Assembly: GCA_023055355.1 (NCBI GenBank) | Contig: JALJCS010000001.1 | Coordinates: 26,101,881-26,165,880, forward strand | DNA from: Agelaius tricolor | Taxonomy: Eukaryota > Chordata > Aves > Passeriformes > Icteridae | Direction of reading: 5' to 3' | Length of the DNA stretch: 64,000 bases | Shown here: piece after piece, positions 1 through 13,600 of the stretch | Layout of the letters: each line of letters opens with the position of its first letter | Numbering within the stretch: position 1 is the stretch's first letter | The notes under the pieces: generated by a model | Told to the model about the DNA's origin: nothing | Databases searched by the model: none | What the model saw: only the letters and a program-made list of their open reading frames with translations | Made by a program: the position numbers and the translations under genes

Positions 1-1493
1 ATGAAGGCTATCCCTGACTTTGGTACAGTGTCACAACATTCAGCCCTGATTTGTTTATGAACAGTCACAAAGAATTCTATGGTTGTTTGCTGTTCACATG
101 GCAGTGATAAACTGAAAATGACAAGGCCCAATATAAACCTTACTTGCAAAAATGACTTGCTTTCAAAGTAAGAAACCACCATCCCTCCCTCCATCATCAA
201 AATCAAGTAATACTGAATAGGAATTCACTGCCACAGTAATAACAAAGCAAAAATGAAGCAAAAATAAGGAGAAGAAACATTCAACAAGACAGGGCAATTT
301 CAGCATCTAACATACTTCAAGACTTATAATTCAACAACAACAACAAAAAAAAAAAAAAAACAGGAAAAAACCCAGCAGCCTAAGTCTCCATGCTATTTTT
401 AATGTCCTTCATTGCTTATGAAGATCAATCAAAAAGATTCATAATATTAATGAGCAAAGTCTGTGCTGTAAAATGAGGTTAGAAACCACTGTAATGCTTT
501 TGAGTTATCATTAAGGCATTAGACTATGGTAGCAGGAATAAATGTCTTTTACTATAAACACACATCTTCCTGAAATTAGGCAGGGACTAAATAATTAGAC
601 ATTAACCTAGCTTTATATTGCAAATATGAGCTGAGATCTACTTTAAAGAGACAAAGCATCATCAAGTTTGTGAAGATTCAGATGGTTTTCTTGAGGACAA
701 CACCATGTATTGTTAGGCTTACTTCATTTTCATTGGGAGGGTCTCAGGTAAACATATCGTACTTGCTCAGCATCTTAGGAAAACTGCTTTTAACAATTAC
801 ACATTTATTCTGGTATGTCCCTCAAAAACCCCAGTAATTTCAGTATTGACAAATACAAGGGGGAAACTGTTCAAAATTCACACAATTAAAACACAAACCC
901 ATCTATTTGCACAGTTATAGAGCAAGCAGATCATTATTTTCTTGCGTATTTACTACACTACTCAATAATTTTTATAGATTTCAGCCTGAACAGGTAGAAA
1001 AAGGGACTGAAAAGTTTACTGGCTAAACTGGATAATAATACTGGTAAGATACTTGAGAGCAACTGCTTTTTAAAACCAGCATTACCAGTGTTGAATGTCA
1101 TAAGTTCCAGCAGTTACTAAAATATGTAGGAACAGGGATTTTTGGTAGGCTCCTTCAATGAGGACAGCATTTCACATCATCATGTCAGCATCAATAAAAG
1201 AATTCAGATGAGCTGATAGATATTAATTTTTCAGTTTTATCTTCAATGTATTTGCAAAAACTGGGGGAAATGTTCAATATCTTTGTGGAGATCTAAAGAT
1301 ACTAAGTGTCTGGGTTTGTGTTCAGTACAAGGCCGAACAAGATTAGGTAGTTCTGCCTCTGAAGGAGCACAGCAGCTCTTGCTTTTCCATTGCTACCTGT
1401 GCATGACTGGATTTCTGCAAAAGCAACTGTTCTAGAAACTCTTCCACATCAATGTTAACAGCAACACTGTAACAAAGCAAGATTTTTTCCTAC
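1..1493 (-). other. ABCG5: ABCG5 intron 11, left part; no exon seen
   Basis: I looked on the minus strand for the two last ABCG5 exons (with the FQKYCSE-type motif and extracellular Cys/Asn-rich loop) and saw no match. This is read as the 5' part of intron 11. It holds a (CAA)n followed by a run of 16 A at about 332-360 and nothing else I can support. Confidence 0.6.
332..360. repeat. (CAA)n plus poly-A run
   Basis: Four to five CAA units run directly into 16 consecutive A. This is simple low-complexity DNA inside ABCG5 intron 11. It could be the tail of an old retroposon, but no body is recognisable upstream. Confidence 0.75.
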
Positions 1494-1679
1494 CTTACTA
1501 GTCCCGTTCCCACTATCACACCAGCTGAATTAAGAAGCACAATGCCACTTTGGACTATATTTGGGTCTTGAACCATGCCAAGTATAACAAGTGTTATTAG
1601 TTCACCAATCATGTGAGATGCTAGGACAACAGCAAAGAAAATTCCAAATCTGGAAGCATCAGGATACAATCCTACAGTC
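1494..1679 (-). CDS. ABCG5: ABCG5 exon 11 (membrane segments)
   Basis: Encodes [40 protein letters not shown] and GVIVGTGLV with a split Arg. The 186-nt length is conserved when the GTAGGA donor is used. A second GT (GTAAGG) begins four bases earlier and would shift the frame. Confidence 0.94.
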
Positions 1680-4600
1680 CTGTACAAAGATGAGCAAAAG
1701 AACAGTTAAAAAACAATGTTTGAGTAATAAACTTGAAAAGTAGCTTTTACTTTTGTTTCTATTTGGGTTTTTTGCAGTTATAGCTCATTAGGTGAAGAAT
1801 TTATGCCTTAATCCTTAGTATATTGTTTGGAATCTTAACACAAAGGACATCCACTTACTATCATTATGTAAGTGCAGATACATGAGGTTTTCTCCATCTA
1901 GATTGAAGAGGGTTATGCAAAGATATAATTCTTGTAGAAACCCAGGTTTTTCCAAGACAACCACCATGGCTTTTCTATTCCTTAAACTAACCTGCTGCTT
2001 TATGTAAAGTCTTTGCAGTGGGAATCATTCATGTAAGTCACATATTTAAAGAACATCCTTATGCAGGTAATTAACAGATGGGATTTTGCACTTCTGATAA
2101 TGTGCAAGCAAACATAAGCATGGATATATTCAATTAAATGAAAAACTAATTGAATTCACCACCCATGTAATTCCCACCAATGCAATTTCCCCCATACTCC
2201 TGAATTCTTTTATGCAACATGCTGTTCTCAGTTTTCTCCTAGTTAACCCAAGGAAAGAGTCCTCTCAATCTACACTCAAGATTAAAAAGTTAAGAAAAGC
2301 CTGCAACTGCTTGACAAAGTTAATTCAGCCTTATAGTGTATGTGACAGATGACAAAACCCTTTATTACACTGTGACACATTACTCTTTTTCCAAAATACC
2401 TCATACTAAAATTGCCTCACACTAGGTGCACGCTGCATGCTTTGCTTAGCTCACAAGCAGCAATTTGATATTTAATTTTCTTTTTTTGTTGCTCAGTGCA
2501 AGACCCTATGGGGTTTTTTTAAATCCACTATGTTCAAATATGGTCTTAAAACAGAAGTATCAATTTTCTTATAGGCTTTCCTGTAGTGTTTCTTGTAACA
2601 CCAGAATATTTTATAAATAGATGGATGAACATTGATCCTTCCAGTATTAAACACTCAGTGAGGTAGCAGGTATTTAACATCTTTTAAGTACAGATTGGTG
2701 CAGAAGAAACAGTTTTCCAAAGTCCTACCAGAAAACTATCACCTCTGAGCTGCTCTACTTTACACAGAGATATGGAGACATAGGCTAGTTAATCTGGGGT
2801 ATGAATAGAACAGAAGAAAGAAAGAAACAGCCCAAAGAGAGAATATTACAGCAACAGAATAACAACATGATGTGAACTGTTAGAAGATTTCCCAGAGGTA
2901 TCTTCAGCTAGGAAAATCTGCCCAGACAGGGCCTTCACTTGGTTGCAAAAGAGGCTCTCTTTGAACTTGGCCAAACCTTCCTTGTGTCTGATCAGGTCAG
3001 AGTTTGGGTCTGCCTGACCTAACTGGCTGCCTCCACAAACACAAACTCTACAAGAAATGGCTTGTAAGAGCACATGCCAGAGGCTGTCAAAGCCTCTCAA
3101 AAAGTTAGTTCATTCCATAAAGTTCAGTCCTGCGTAACAACTGCCAAAATTTCATCCAGAAACTGCTTGCCCTCAGAGGTCTAAGAGCATTGTGAAATCA
3201 CTTTGACACATCCCTGATGGCTTCCAAACAACTGCAATATTGGAAAGATAATACCTGTAAATATTATCCATTAACAGGAGCCTCACTATTTATTGTTGGT
3301 TGTGTTTGAGCCAACCAAAACATAGGGGCAAAGTCTCTGCCCATGTCAATTCCCTGTTTATTATGGAGTTGAGAGAGTCATGGAGCCTGGAGAGCTGCTT
3401 GCCAAATGGCTCTTTTCTTGGCATCAGTGACAAACAGCACAGCATTTAGTGGAATGAACAGTAATTTCTGCCTGTCTGTCTGTCTGTGAAAAAAAGGCTT
3501 CTCAGGGAGCCCTGCTTCAAGCAGGTAGCACTGACAGCTTGCAGAAATAAAAGCACAGGGAGATAAGGGGATAAAGGTGGCTACTTTTCATATCCAAACT
3601 ACAACATAACTTGCCCATGCATCCAACTCCTCACACCTGGAAGAGCAGAAATCTTCCTCTCAGGGATGCTCTCTTTTCATTGAGATTTCAAATGGAAAGA
3701 ATTAAGTAAATGCTGAGCATGGCCCCTCATTGTCTACTATAGACCAGAAGGAAGAAGGGAATAATCCTTTTTTTCTGTTTTTCCAGATGGGGGAAAATTG
3801 CTACAAAATTCCCTGTGCAGAAATTCTGCTTCAGAAGTCCAAGCAATTTTGTGTAGTTCTACTTTATCTGTTTTCCATCCATCTTACTGGAAATCAAGAG
3901 CACTAACATGCACAACTACAGCAGAATGGCTTCTTCTGCACTTTAGCTCTTTTATGAGGGTGTATCCACTTATCACTTTTGAACACCTCATCAGAAAACA
4001 TGCATCCACCACACAAACCAAGCCTTCTCATCACTTGTACACATTTTACTACAGATTGCCAAATGATTGCAACCGTCTCAGGAAAACTAAAATTAACTCT
4101 GGTGCACTAGACATCTCTCAACATTAGAAAAGAAAAAGATTGAAGGACAGAAATTTGTCCTTTTCTCTGGAGGGTATAAGAAAGGGATCCAGATTTCATC
4201 ACTTCCATATGCTGTAGCTAAACCCCAATGTCCCAGGAAATAAAAGTTTTGTTACTGTCGTGTGCCTACAGCTGACATCCTCAATTTGGGTTTTTTTTTG
4301 TTTAGTTCAGTTTTTTTGGGGTTTTTTTTGATTGTTTGGTGGTTTTCTTTTTTGTTTTATTTTGTTTTTTTTTTTGTTTGGTTCTTGTTTTGTTTGTTTG
4401 TTTTTATTTCCTGTCTTTCTAAATGCAATGTAAAATGACACGTCCTGCTTTCAATATGACAAAAGTATGATAACTGTCCCAGGTCCATTAAAACTTTCCA
4501 AATTACCTAAAGAATTAGTAATTTACTTACTGGGTGTGTGTTTTCAGCTCTGCCTGAAAGAGAAGGGCTAAGTTTGTGTTATCTTTCCTTATGCTTTCTG

Positions 4601-7600
4601 TGTAATCATTTTGAGAGACAACAGCAGGAAGCCATGCCAGGAGGCCTTTTGCTGACATGTTAACTGACACTGGTAACAAAAACAAAAAGACAACCCAACA
4701 GATGGTCCAAATGCTTACCAGTAAATGAAGGTGCTGAAAATGGCCACACTGATGACACTGAAGGGCAGGATATGGACTATATAGGCCACAAGCATTTGCC
4801 ATTTCTTATACAGGCCATCTTTACTTTCTTGGTCACTGATAGCACGTAGAGGTGGGACTGAATTAAATATATAAGGAATGAAGTAAATTACCATTAAACA
4901 GAAAGAGCAAGACTTGTTATTAGCAGAAATTATCTGAAGCACAGAGACAACTTTGAGAATATATCACAAACATTCTGCCTAAACCACTCTGATCCCTTTT
5001 CCCCTCACTGTAAATGCAAAGCATTTTTGCATGTTTGCAGATTGCAAATATTGGTAGGCTTAATGAAAGAGGCCTAACTTATCAATATGCAGGACAGCCT
5101 TCTCTTTTTGCATATACAAATTAAGGACAAGAGAAAACCTCTGTCACTGGGCAATTTATTGAGGTGCTCTGATTTCAATCTGATGACAGCAGTGTATGTT
5201 CTCTGCATGAACAGTTTTTAGGGTTGCAAATAGAAACTATTATTGCTTTCAGTATGGCACCTGTAAGAGGAAAAATCCTTTTAAAAAATGTAATCACGTA
5301 ATACTCATAAATTCAATTATGCTTAATTGCTGTCAAAGCTGGTTTGTATATCCATCTTTCCCATGTGTCTGGTTTTGAGCTCACTTAGCTATTAGCTAGA
5401 CCTAGACTTTGTCTTGCCTATAAAATGCTACACACAGGGAAATCTTTTGCACAGTTTAGAATAAAGCTTTCACAGACAGGCCAGCTATAAAAAAGAAAGG
5501 CAGGGATCAGGGCATATTCCCTTAAATTCCATTGAATTTTGTGCTTCTGTATCAACTCTGACATTACCTAGACCAGTGAAGATCCTTTAAATTACTATCT
5601 TCAATAAAGACTTTTTCTTATTTAAGGCAGAGTGGCAGCAGCACCTGCTGCTGCACGTAGGACAGGACAGACAGACACTCACACAGGGCCACAGCATTGA
5701 GCATCCCTGTGTAGGGGGGGGCACTCACGCACTGGTAGACAAGCCCCACACGGTCCTGCACGGCTCCCTGGGCCAGGTCATTCCTTAGCCTAAGAAGGAA
5801 AAAGGCTACAAACAAGCCAAACAGCAGGTTCTGCAGGAGACGCATGATGATGCCTATCTTATCTCTGGAGAGATTTCTTGTTGTTCTCCTGATAATGAAA
5901 CAAAACAACAATAAAAGGCTTGTTAGCTGCAGCTGAACACATGCTGGTAGGGTATTAAGTTTTGAATAAATCTTAGACACACAGTGCCCACCAAGAGCTA
6001 ATATATCGAAAGACAAGGGGCAAGTACAGTGGGAGATCAAATAACCTAGGAAGTGCATTTATACATGGAGGGGAAACCTGAAAGATTAGTGGAGAAGGAA
6101 AAAAATAATTGCTTTAAAAAGGGGGGCAGAGGAAGTCTTACCGTAAAAGAATCAGTATTTGGTCAAAGCCACTGGGTGAGTCTTTGTTTTTGAATGGTAT
6201 TGGTAGCAGCTCCTTCATATACTTTGTTTTTTCAATGGCTGCCAGTACTTTGCTAAAGATCTCTGAGTTTCTATAGGCTGATACAAATTCCTGAACCCTA
6301 CTGTAGGTTTCAAGTTCATGTTCCTTGCTTCGGGTGTCCACAGATGTCAGATCCACTGTAAAATGACAAAGCTTTTACTCTATATACACATCACTTTCCC
6401 TTCATACCTTTTTCCCTGTGCAACTAACTTCTTCTTGTCTCCATTCTAAAATATGCAAAGATGAAAAGGTCAGTTTAAAGTATTCAAGGCTTCTTTCTCC
6501 CTTCTGTTAGATGCAGCAGGAATTAATTAACTGTGCAGCCACAAGAAATCCGTGTTTTGTGACCTCTGTAGGACCCTGCAGTTCAGGTCCTTGATCTGGA
6601 AATGCAAGGCCCAAGCACTGTGCTGGTCAGACCTTCAGCACTCTCCTTGCACAGTACAGAGCTGTCGAGAGCAAGACAAAGCACCAGAGGATGAACATTT
6701 ATGAAGATGAAGAGATGACTTATGTGGTCATATATTTCTCAGGTTTTCAGGCAAATGCTCAGACGTGGCTCCACAGCTCCCCCTTGTCCTCTGCCCACTC
6801 CTCCATAATTATGGAGCTTTATTTTTTGCTTAGTGTGAGCTCACAATGTAGAGACACTTCTCTTCTCTCCTTGAGCTGCTAATGCATTATTGCACTGGGT
6901 TTCACCTACCCTTTGCAGACATAATTTTAATGTGAAGTCAGAGGATGTTCAGCTGGCCAAATTCCCCTAGCAGGCTCAGCCCAAGCTGAAGGAAGTAATA
7001 CTGACTACTGTGGAACTCAGGAAAGGTAACTATTTCACAGAGTTAATGTTCCTTTCTAATAAGGCCACCTAAACATACTCCTGGCACCAGCAATTCTTTT
7101 GCTGGCAGATGGGAAATTTGTGTGTTCCATTTTTACAAGTCACACAGATTCAGTAATAGTGCTAAAACATCTTAGAAATTTCCCTTTTCCCTAACAGCAA
7201 TGAATTAGCCAAGGTTTTGAAAACTGGATTGTTGTTCTGAGCAATATTTGTTCTTACCCAATTATATATTACTCTTCTACATCTGGTAAGATGTCTTCAT
7301 CAGTTATTTATTCCTAAGGTTTCTCTCATCCTTAGATTTCAGTTTTGCAATGTTCTGTTCAACTTCAAAATGCAAATTCAACAACAGGAGGCCTTGTCCA
7401 AGATTCTTAAGTTTCCTCAAAATCTGAATTAGACTTATGAATAGTTTCCTGGTGTTCTAAAAGCTGGAATTCAGCAGAATTGTCTTTAATGGTAAACACA
7501 TCCAAAATGAAGCCTTCACTTTTACAAATGTGAATATCTGAAATGCAGAATCACTTTTTGAAACTTGGCCAGTGTGACTTGCTGGAAGTCACACAGGAAA

Positions 7601-10600
7601 TAAATGGCAACTGGGTGTGCTTTAAAAGAATTTTAACACTGACTACTAACTAGACCAAGTAGCTTAATGCCTACATGCATTAGTACTTTTTACAAACGTG
7701 TGACAGTTCAGCAATATAATCCACACTCAATACATAGGATATATTTTCCTCTGTTGCTGGTGTAAATGATATCAGAATCTGTCCCTTCATTCACATCAAA
7801 TCACACAAAAAAATATAAACTACCAATTTTCAAAAGACTAAATATTCTGATGATTCTTTGCTCTAATCTATATTTTTTTCCTTTCTTGTCACATTCAAAG
7901 GTTGACATTTGAAGAATGCAGTACTTCTTTACCAAGCTTTTTAAAAAGTGGGTCTAAATCTCAAATCATCTATGCTTTTCAAGACTATTCAAATTCATGA
8001 AGGCAAAATTATCCTCACTGTCATACCAGTATTTTCAGCTTTATCCCATTTCAGCTTCATGTCAACAACCATCCTCTCTTCTCACTGAGTTTAGAATGCC
8101 ATGTAGACAATAGGAAAACACTGCCTGCTCTGAATGCAGCTTTTTGAATTGGCCAAATTTTCTGGTTAGTGCTCAGCCAGTACTGCCAGAAATTACCCTA
8201 ACACATTGGATGTAAATAGAGTCAGGTACATGGCTGCATATCTGTACTTGTACAAATACATCCATATTCTCTTCAAACCTGTGCCTGTATGGACAAGGGA
8301 CATGGATGTCCTGCAGCAAAACCAAGTCTCATTTCCAAAGTCTCCTGCTGACCCATTTTTTTTTCATCCTGAATTGGTAAAACAGTACTCTCCAGCTTAT
8401 GCCAACAGCTATCATCACCTTGCTATCATCATCTCCTGAAGCACCCATTCTGTTCCAGTTGTTTACCCTGGTATTAGCAACTCCCCAAACTTTCAGAAAC
8501 CTCAAACTCAGAATTCCTGGAAATTGATGCCTCAAGTCATCCCATATTTATTCTACATCCTTCCCTCCACACAACTCTTTTAAGTTGCTTGTCATTACAG
8601 AGTCTGGAGGACCATGGGATTTTCCACAGCTTTGGAATCAAATTAGTTTTCCAACATCCAGTGCACAGCCATAGCAAAACGCCATCAGGAATCTACAGAT
8701 TTCATGAGGTTGAGATTGTTTTTTTAGTGGCAGTTTACTCCTTTACTGCAAATATTTAATGGAGTCATTAGGAATGACGTGGGGCCAGCCCCCTCTCTGA
8801 ACTGAAAACAATTAAAAAGTTGGAGCAGAAAACAAATACATTTCTATCTCTGGAAAAACTTCAACTTGGGGAAAAAAAAAAAATTGTTTTACCAAAACAA
8901 CTTAGACAAACTTACCATAGAAATCAAAAGGATTTGATTGTTCAGGACAAGAATAGCCACAGTCACTAAAAAATGAGATCATTTCCATAGGGTTCCCACA
9001 GAAAACCATTTCTCCAAAGCTCATGATGGCTATTTTATCAAATAACTGTTGGGGGAAAATTAATATATTAGCAGTATCTACTAAGAATCACAGAATATGC
9101 TGACTTAGAAGGAATCCATCAGGATCATCTCGAGTCCAACTCCTGGCCCTGCATAAGACACCCAAGAATCACACCATGGGCCTGAGAGCATTGTCCAAAA
9201 GCTTCTTGAACTCTGTCAGACTTGGTGTTGTGGCCACTTCCCTGGGGAGCCAGTTCCCAACCACCCTCTGAGTAAAATCTTTTTCTAAGATCCAACCTAA
9301 ACCTCCCCTGTCACACTTCAGGCCATTCCCTCAGGTCCTGTCACCAGTCACCACAGTGATCAGATCAGGAGTGCATTCATTCTTGAGCACAGCTACTGTC
9401 TTGGTAATAGAAAGGCTTTGATGGGAAAAATAGTTTTGACATATTCAAACTTCCTTACTGTATTTCTCCCAAAAGATATTTGTCCTTTCTTTCACTTCTC
9501 TCATTGGTGGTTATGCAAAATGACACATCTTTAGCCTCTAGTGGTTCTCCAAACTGTCAATGACAACAGCATACAGAGGTAATCCACAAAAAAAGATGTG
9601 GCTTTCTGACTTCGCTCCTAATGCACCTTCACTTACTGCCTGACCCCCTTTGGTGCCTCATACCCCAGTCTGTAAAACCCCCCAAATTGTTGCCAAGATT
9701 ATCCTGAAGTGCTTAAGGACTCTAACAGCACTGCTCTCAAGTGAATGTCTGCCAGGACAAGGTTCCCACCAGCTATGATCAGTCCATGCTCTCAAGACAC
9801 CAGGGCTGCTTTCAGTCCAGAAAAACACTGTTGCTCCCCTCTGGCTCCACAACCATTTACACTCCATTCAGTCAGCCATGGAAGAGGAGTTTTGCATTCA
9901 TGTGGGAGGTGGTGGATAAGAGCAAAGTGAGAAACAGTAGTGGGAGAGAGAAATCCTCTCCTCAGCACAAACCCCGCAAGGCAGGACTGTCCCACCATAC
10001 AACCAAGGTGTATCCACATGCCTTGTCACGACTTCTCCCAGTGGTTTTGGTTTGGATAACACAAGTGTTAGGCACACAGTCAGACTCCAGACTATTTTCA
10101 CAAGGCAACGTGTGCTAAGTGCCATGTGACTGGGACAAGGCCAGAGTTGCACAGTTCAAGAGAAGCCTCTAATCAAGCAAAGGAAAGGAAAGGAGGCAGC
10201 TATACTGGATCTTGTACTTCCATCCAGAAAAGAACCTATGTACTAAAAGGTCAGGTGGAAAAGCCAATAGTGAGGAGGTATCATCTACCTTGAAAAGTTC
10301 TGAGCGAGGCTGATGGATTGTAAGGATCACAATCCTGTCTCTGTGTGCAAGCTCTGAGAGAAGCAAGACAAGCTGGTTTGCAGTCAGGCAGTCCAGCCCT
10401 GTCGTTGGTTCATCAAGTAGCATGACCTCTGTCAAACAACAAGGAATAGCTTTAAAATTCAGGTAAATGAGGAACAAATGGCATAGCTTCTGCCCTTAAA
10501 GCTAATTTGGCAAACAACATAGAAATCACTTTGCAGGTGAAGTTCCACACAGAAAGCAGGGTATACACAGATATTGCCATGACAGGATCTTTCAGTTTTA

Positions 10601-13600
10601 TTTAGTTTCAGTGGTTCTGTTTCAATGACTAGGAATAAGGACATTAAAAAATACTTCAGAGCATAATATTTCTTCTAAATTCATGTGAAATCTGAAAATT
10701 ACCAAAATAGTTTTGATGGATACATCTGCTTTCAAGAACAATAATGATAAATTTCAGCATTTACAAAATTGTAAACATAAGCAACAAAATTAGCTAGGAG
10801 TTATATATTCTGAATTAAATTTATATATATACATAGAATTTGTTATGAACAAACCAATAATTGTTAAAATACAGCAGATGCAATTCTATAGATTGAAGCA
10901 GATGTTACTGCCTTTTCTTCATTATTTTACTGCTCACGAAAGGGGAAAACTTATCACCAAATCTATTATTTTTATAGAGATGACACATAGCACAGAAGAG
11001 GGGAGTCCAGCCTTGATCAGTGTACAAGGAGAGGAGAGTTTTCACTCCAGGTTCATCTACACAGAATTATTATAGTGTTTACTGTAGAGTTTAGTGAGCT
11101 CCTGAGCAGCAACCACACCCCAGGAGTCACCAGTAGCAGGCATGTACCTCGTGCTATTTAAGCTCCTTCCTGCCTAATATGCAGTTGTAGCACATCCACA
11201 TGGCTACAAGGACTCCAGCATCCAATAAATATGTGCTGTACATTCACTCCATGAGATTCTAGCGCCTTCAAGAAACTCTCTCAAAGCTGACAACATTTTT
11301 CCCATGGATAATCCTTCCATAGTTAGTCGACTTTGATTTCCTTTCACTGGAATTTTTTTGGCATTGGAATATACATGGCACTCACACATATACAGATCAA
11401 GGGCAGCTACTCCACTACAGGGCTCAGTGCTTGCATATGTATGGCTCTAATGTTCTCAAAAATGAAAAATTAATGGGCCACAGCCAACATTTGGGAAGAG
11501 TGAGCCCAGAAAGACTTAAAATGGATAAATCCAAGATTTATGGATAAAATAGATAAATCCCTTAGATTTTTAATTTGTCTGCTTTCCAAGATCAATTAAC
11601 AAATCAATGGCTGACCTCAGTTACTGCTTATTCTTTCCTGTCATCACCAAACTGGCTTCTGCTAAATTAAAGAATGCAAATGCTTTTGTATTTTAAAGTG
11701 GTTTACAGAGGCCTGTGGTAGGAGCACAGTGACACAGCCTTGCTTTATTTTGAAAATCCATGCAGTGGTACTTACTGGGATCTTGTAAAAGCTGGGCTGC
11801 AACTGATACCCGACGCCTCTCACCCCCAGAAATTCCTACGACATTCCAGCTTCCAATTATTTTGTCAGCAATGTGGCTGAGACTCAGCTCAGTCATAACT
11901 GCATCTACCTAAAAAATAATTGCAATTTCAAAACACTTAGAGATAATCCACAAAGGATACCTGTGTGTAATGGCAAAAAACAAACAGAAAAAAAGGACAT
12001 AATTTTAAGTTACAGCTTTACCAATATCCTGCATGCATCCATTCTAGTTGGACAGTATCGGGCCTAATTTCTATTTGATTATTTTTAATACATTATTTAA
12101 ATTATTATTTTTTAAAATTTCATTTCAATGTATTCTGAAATGAGTCAATTTTAGCCTCACTTGACATTAAGTGTTCAGAGGTAACTACAAGTTAAGGTGT
12201 GGAACATAATGTGCTCTGGCTTCCAAAATCAGGGAGCAGGAAGCACATCAATTCTGGGAAAGTGTAAAGTACTGAGTGGGAGACTGGGGCAGAGAGAAGA
12301 CAGAAAGCAAGACCCTCTGATCAGGAATATCCAGTTTTACTTTAAATAGAATTCAAAAAGAGTCCTTTAAGTAAATCCAAAACACACTGATTTCATCAAG
12401 AAAGTAGCTTGTAGGAGGCTTAGCAGACCAGTGCTTTTTTGAGCTGTTGTGGTTAGTGAGAGATATCCTACAGGAGACAGAGTGGTGCCAAAATCAGTTG
12501 TGCTGTCCATGACACTTGCCAGCACACATGGGCCCAAATACCCCAGAGAACTAAGGCTCCCCCTGGGGAAGGGGAACTGACCTCAATAGCAGGACCAGCA
12601 TCGCCTGCAGGGGTAACTGCTTCAGCTTGGGGTGGGAGTTTTGTCCCAGTATAATGGGGATTTCCTGGGGCACCAGCACAAGCCCCTTGGAGAGGTGGGA
12701 CCACCAGAGAGCTTGTGTTCTACCCCTCAGCAGGGAGATTTCTCCCCATTTGCAGAATGAGGATTACAAAACCTCATAAACGTAAAACACAGCCATGGAT
12801 GGAAAGTGCTACTGGTGAAAACATTCCATGACATCCTGCATGACTTTTTGGTGGAAGACTGTAAAATACAAACCTTCTTCTTGATGGAGCTGTTGGAGCA
12901 TTTCTTAAGAGTTAGTAAAGCTGTGTAGGTCAAAGACTCCTGTACAGTGAGAAAGGTTAACAAAGTGTCATTCTGAAAAAAAAGTGAAGAGGAAGAAGGA
13001 GTTAGTCTCGTAGTAATTAAAATTTTGTCCCTCTTCATGCAAGCCCAATCATTCACACAGCTTATTAACTGATTTGTCCCAAATTTCCTAGTAAAATCAA
13101 ATTCACATTACACTACTCCATTACACTAGCAACTTTTTTTTACACAAAAGGAAGCACAGTAGACAATAAACAAATGTAGAAATCAACCTGTGGCACGTAA
13201 GAGAAGCAATCTCTGAACTGTTCCCTCTTCAGCTGACGTCCATTCACATACACTTCACCAAAGAAGTTGTCTTTATGTCCCAGTCTGCCTGATATTGCAT
13301 CCAGAAGTGTTGTTTTCCCAGATCCTTTCAGACAAAAGAAATTAATCATGTGCTGAGATGAATTTTATGACTCCAAGAGTCATAGCCTGACTTGGACACA
13401 TCCAAAAAGTACAAAGTTGGATTTTTTCCTCAATAACTTTAAAATAATAGGGCCTGAAAATGCAGCTAATTAAGGGAAGCTAAATGGGAAAATTAGATTG
13501 CAAATTAGCATTTAAATCATAAAAAATTCACACTTTGCAGTGAAACATTTGAGTTTTGAAGTAACCTTGTCTGTTATTGAAGTTATAATTGTTAGTTAGA

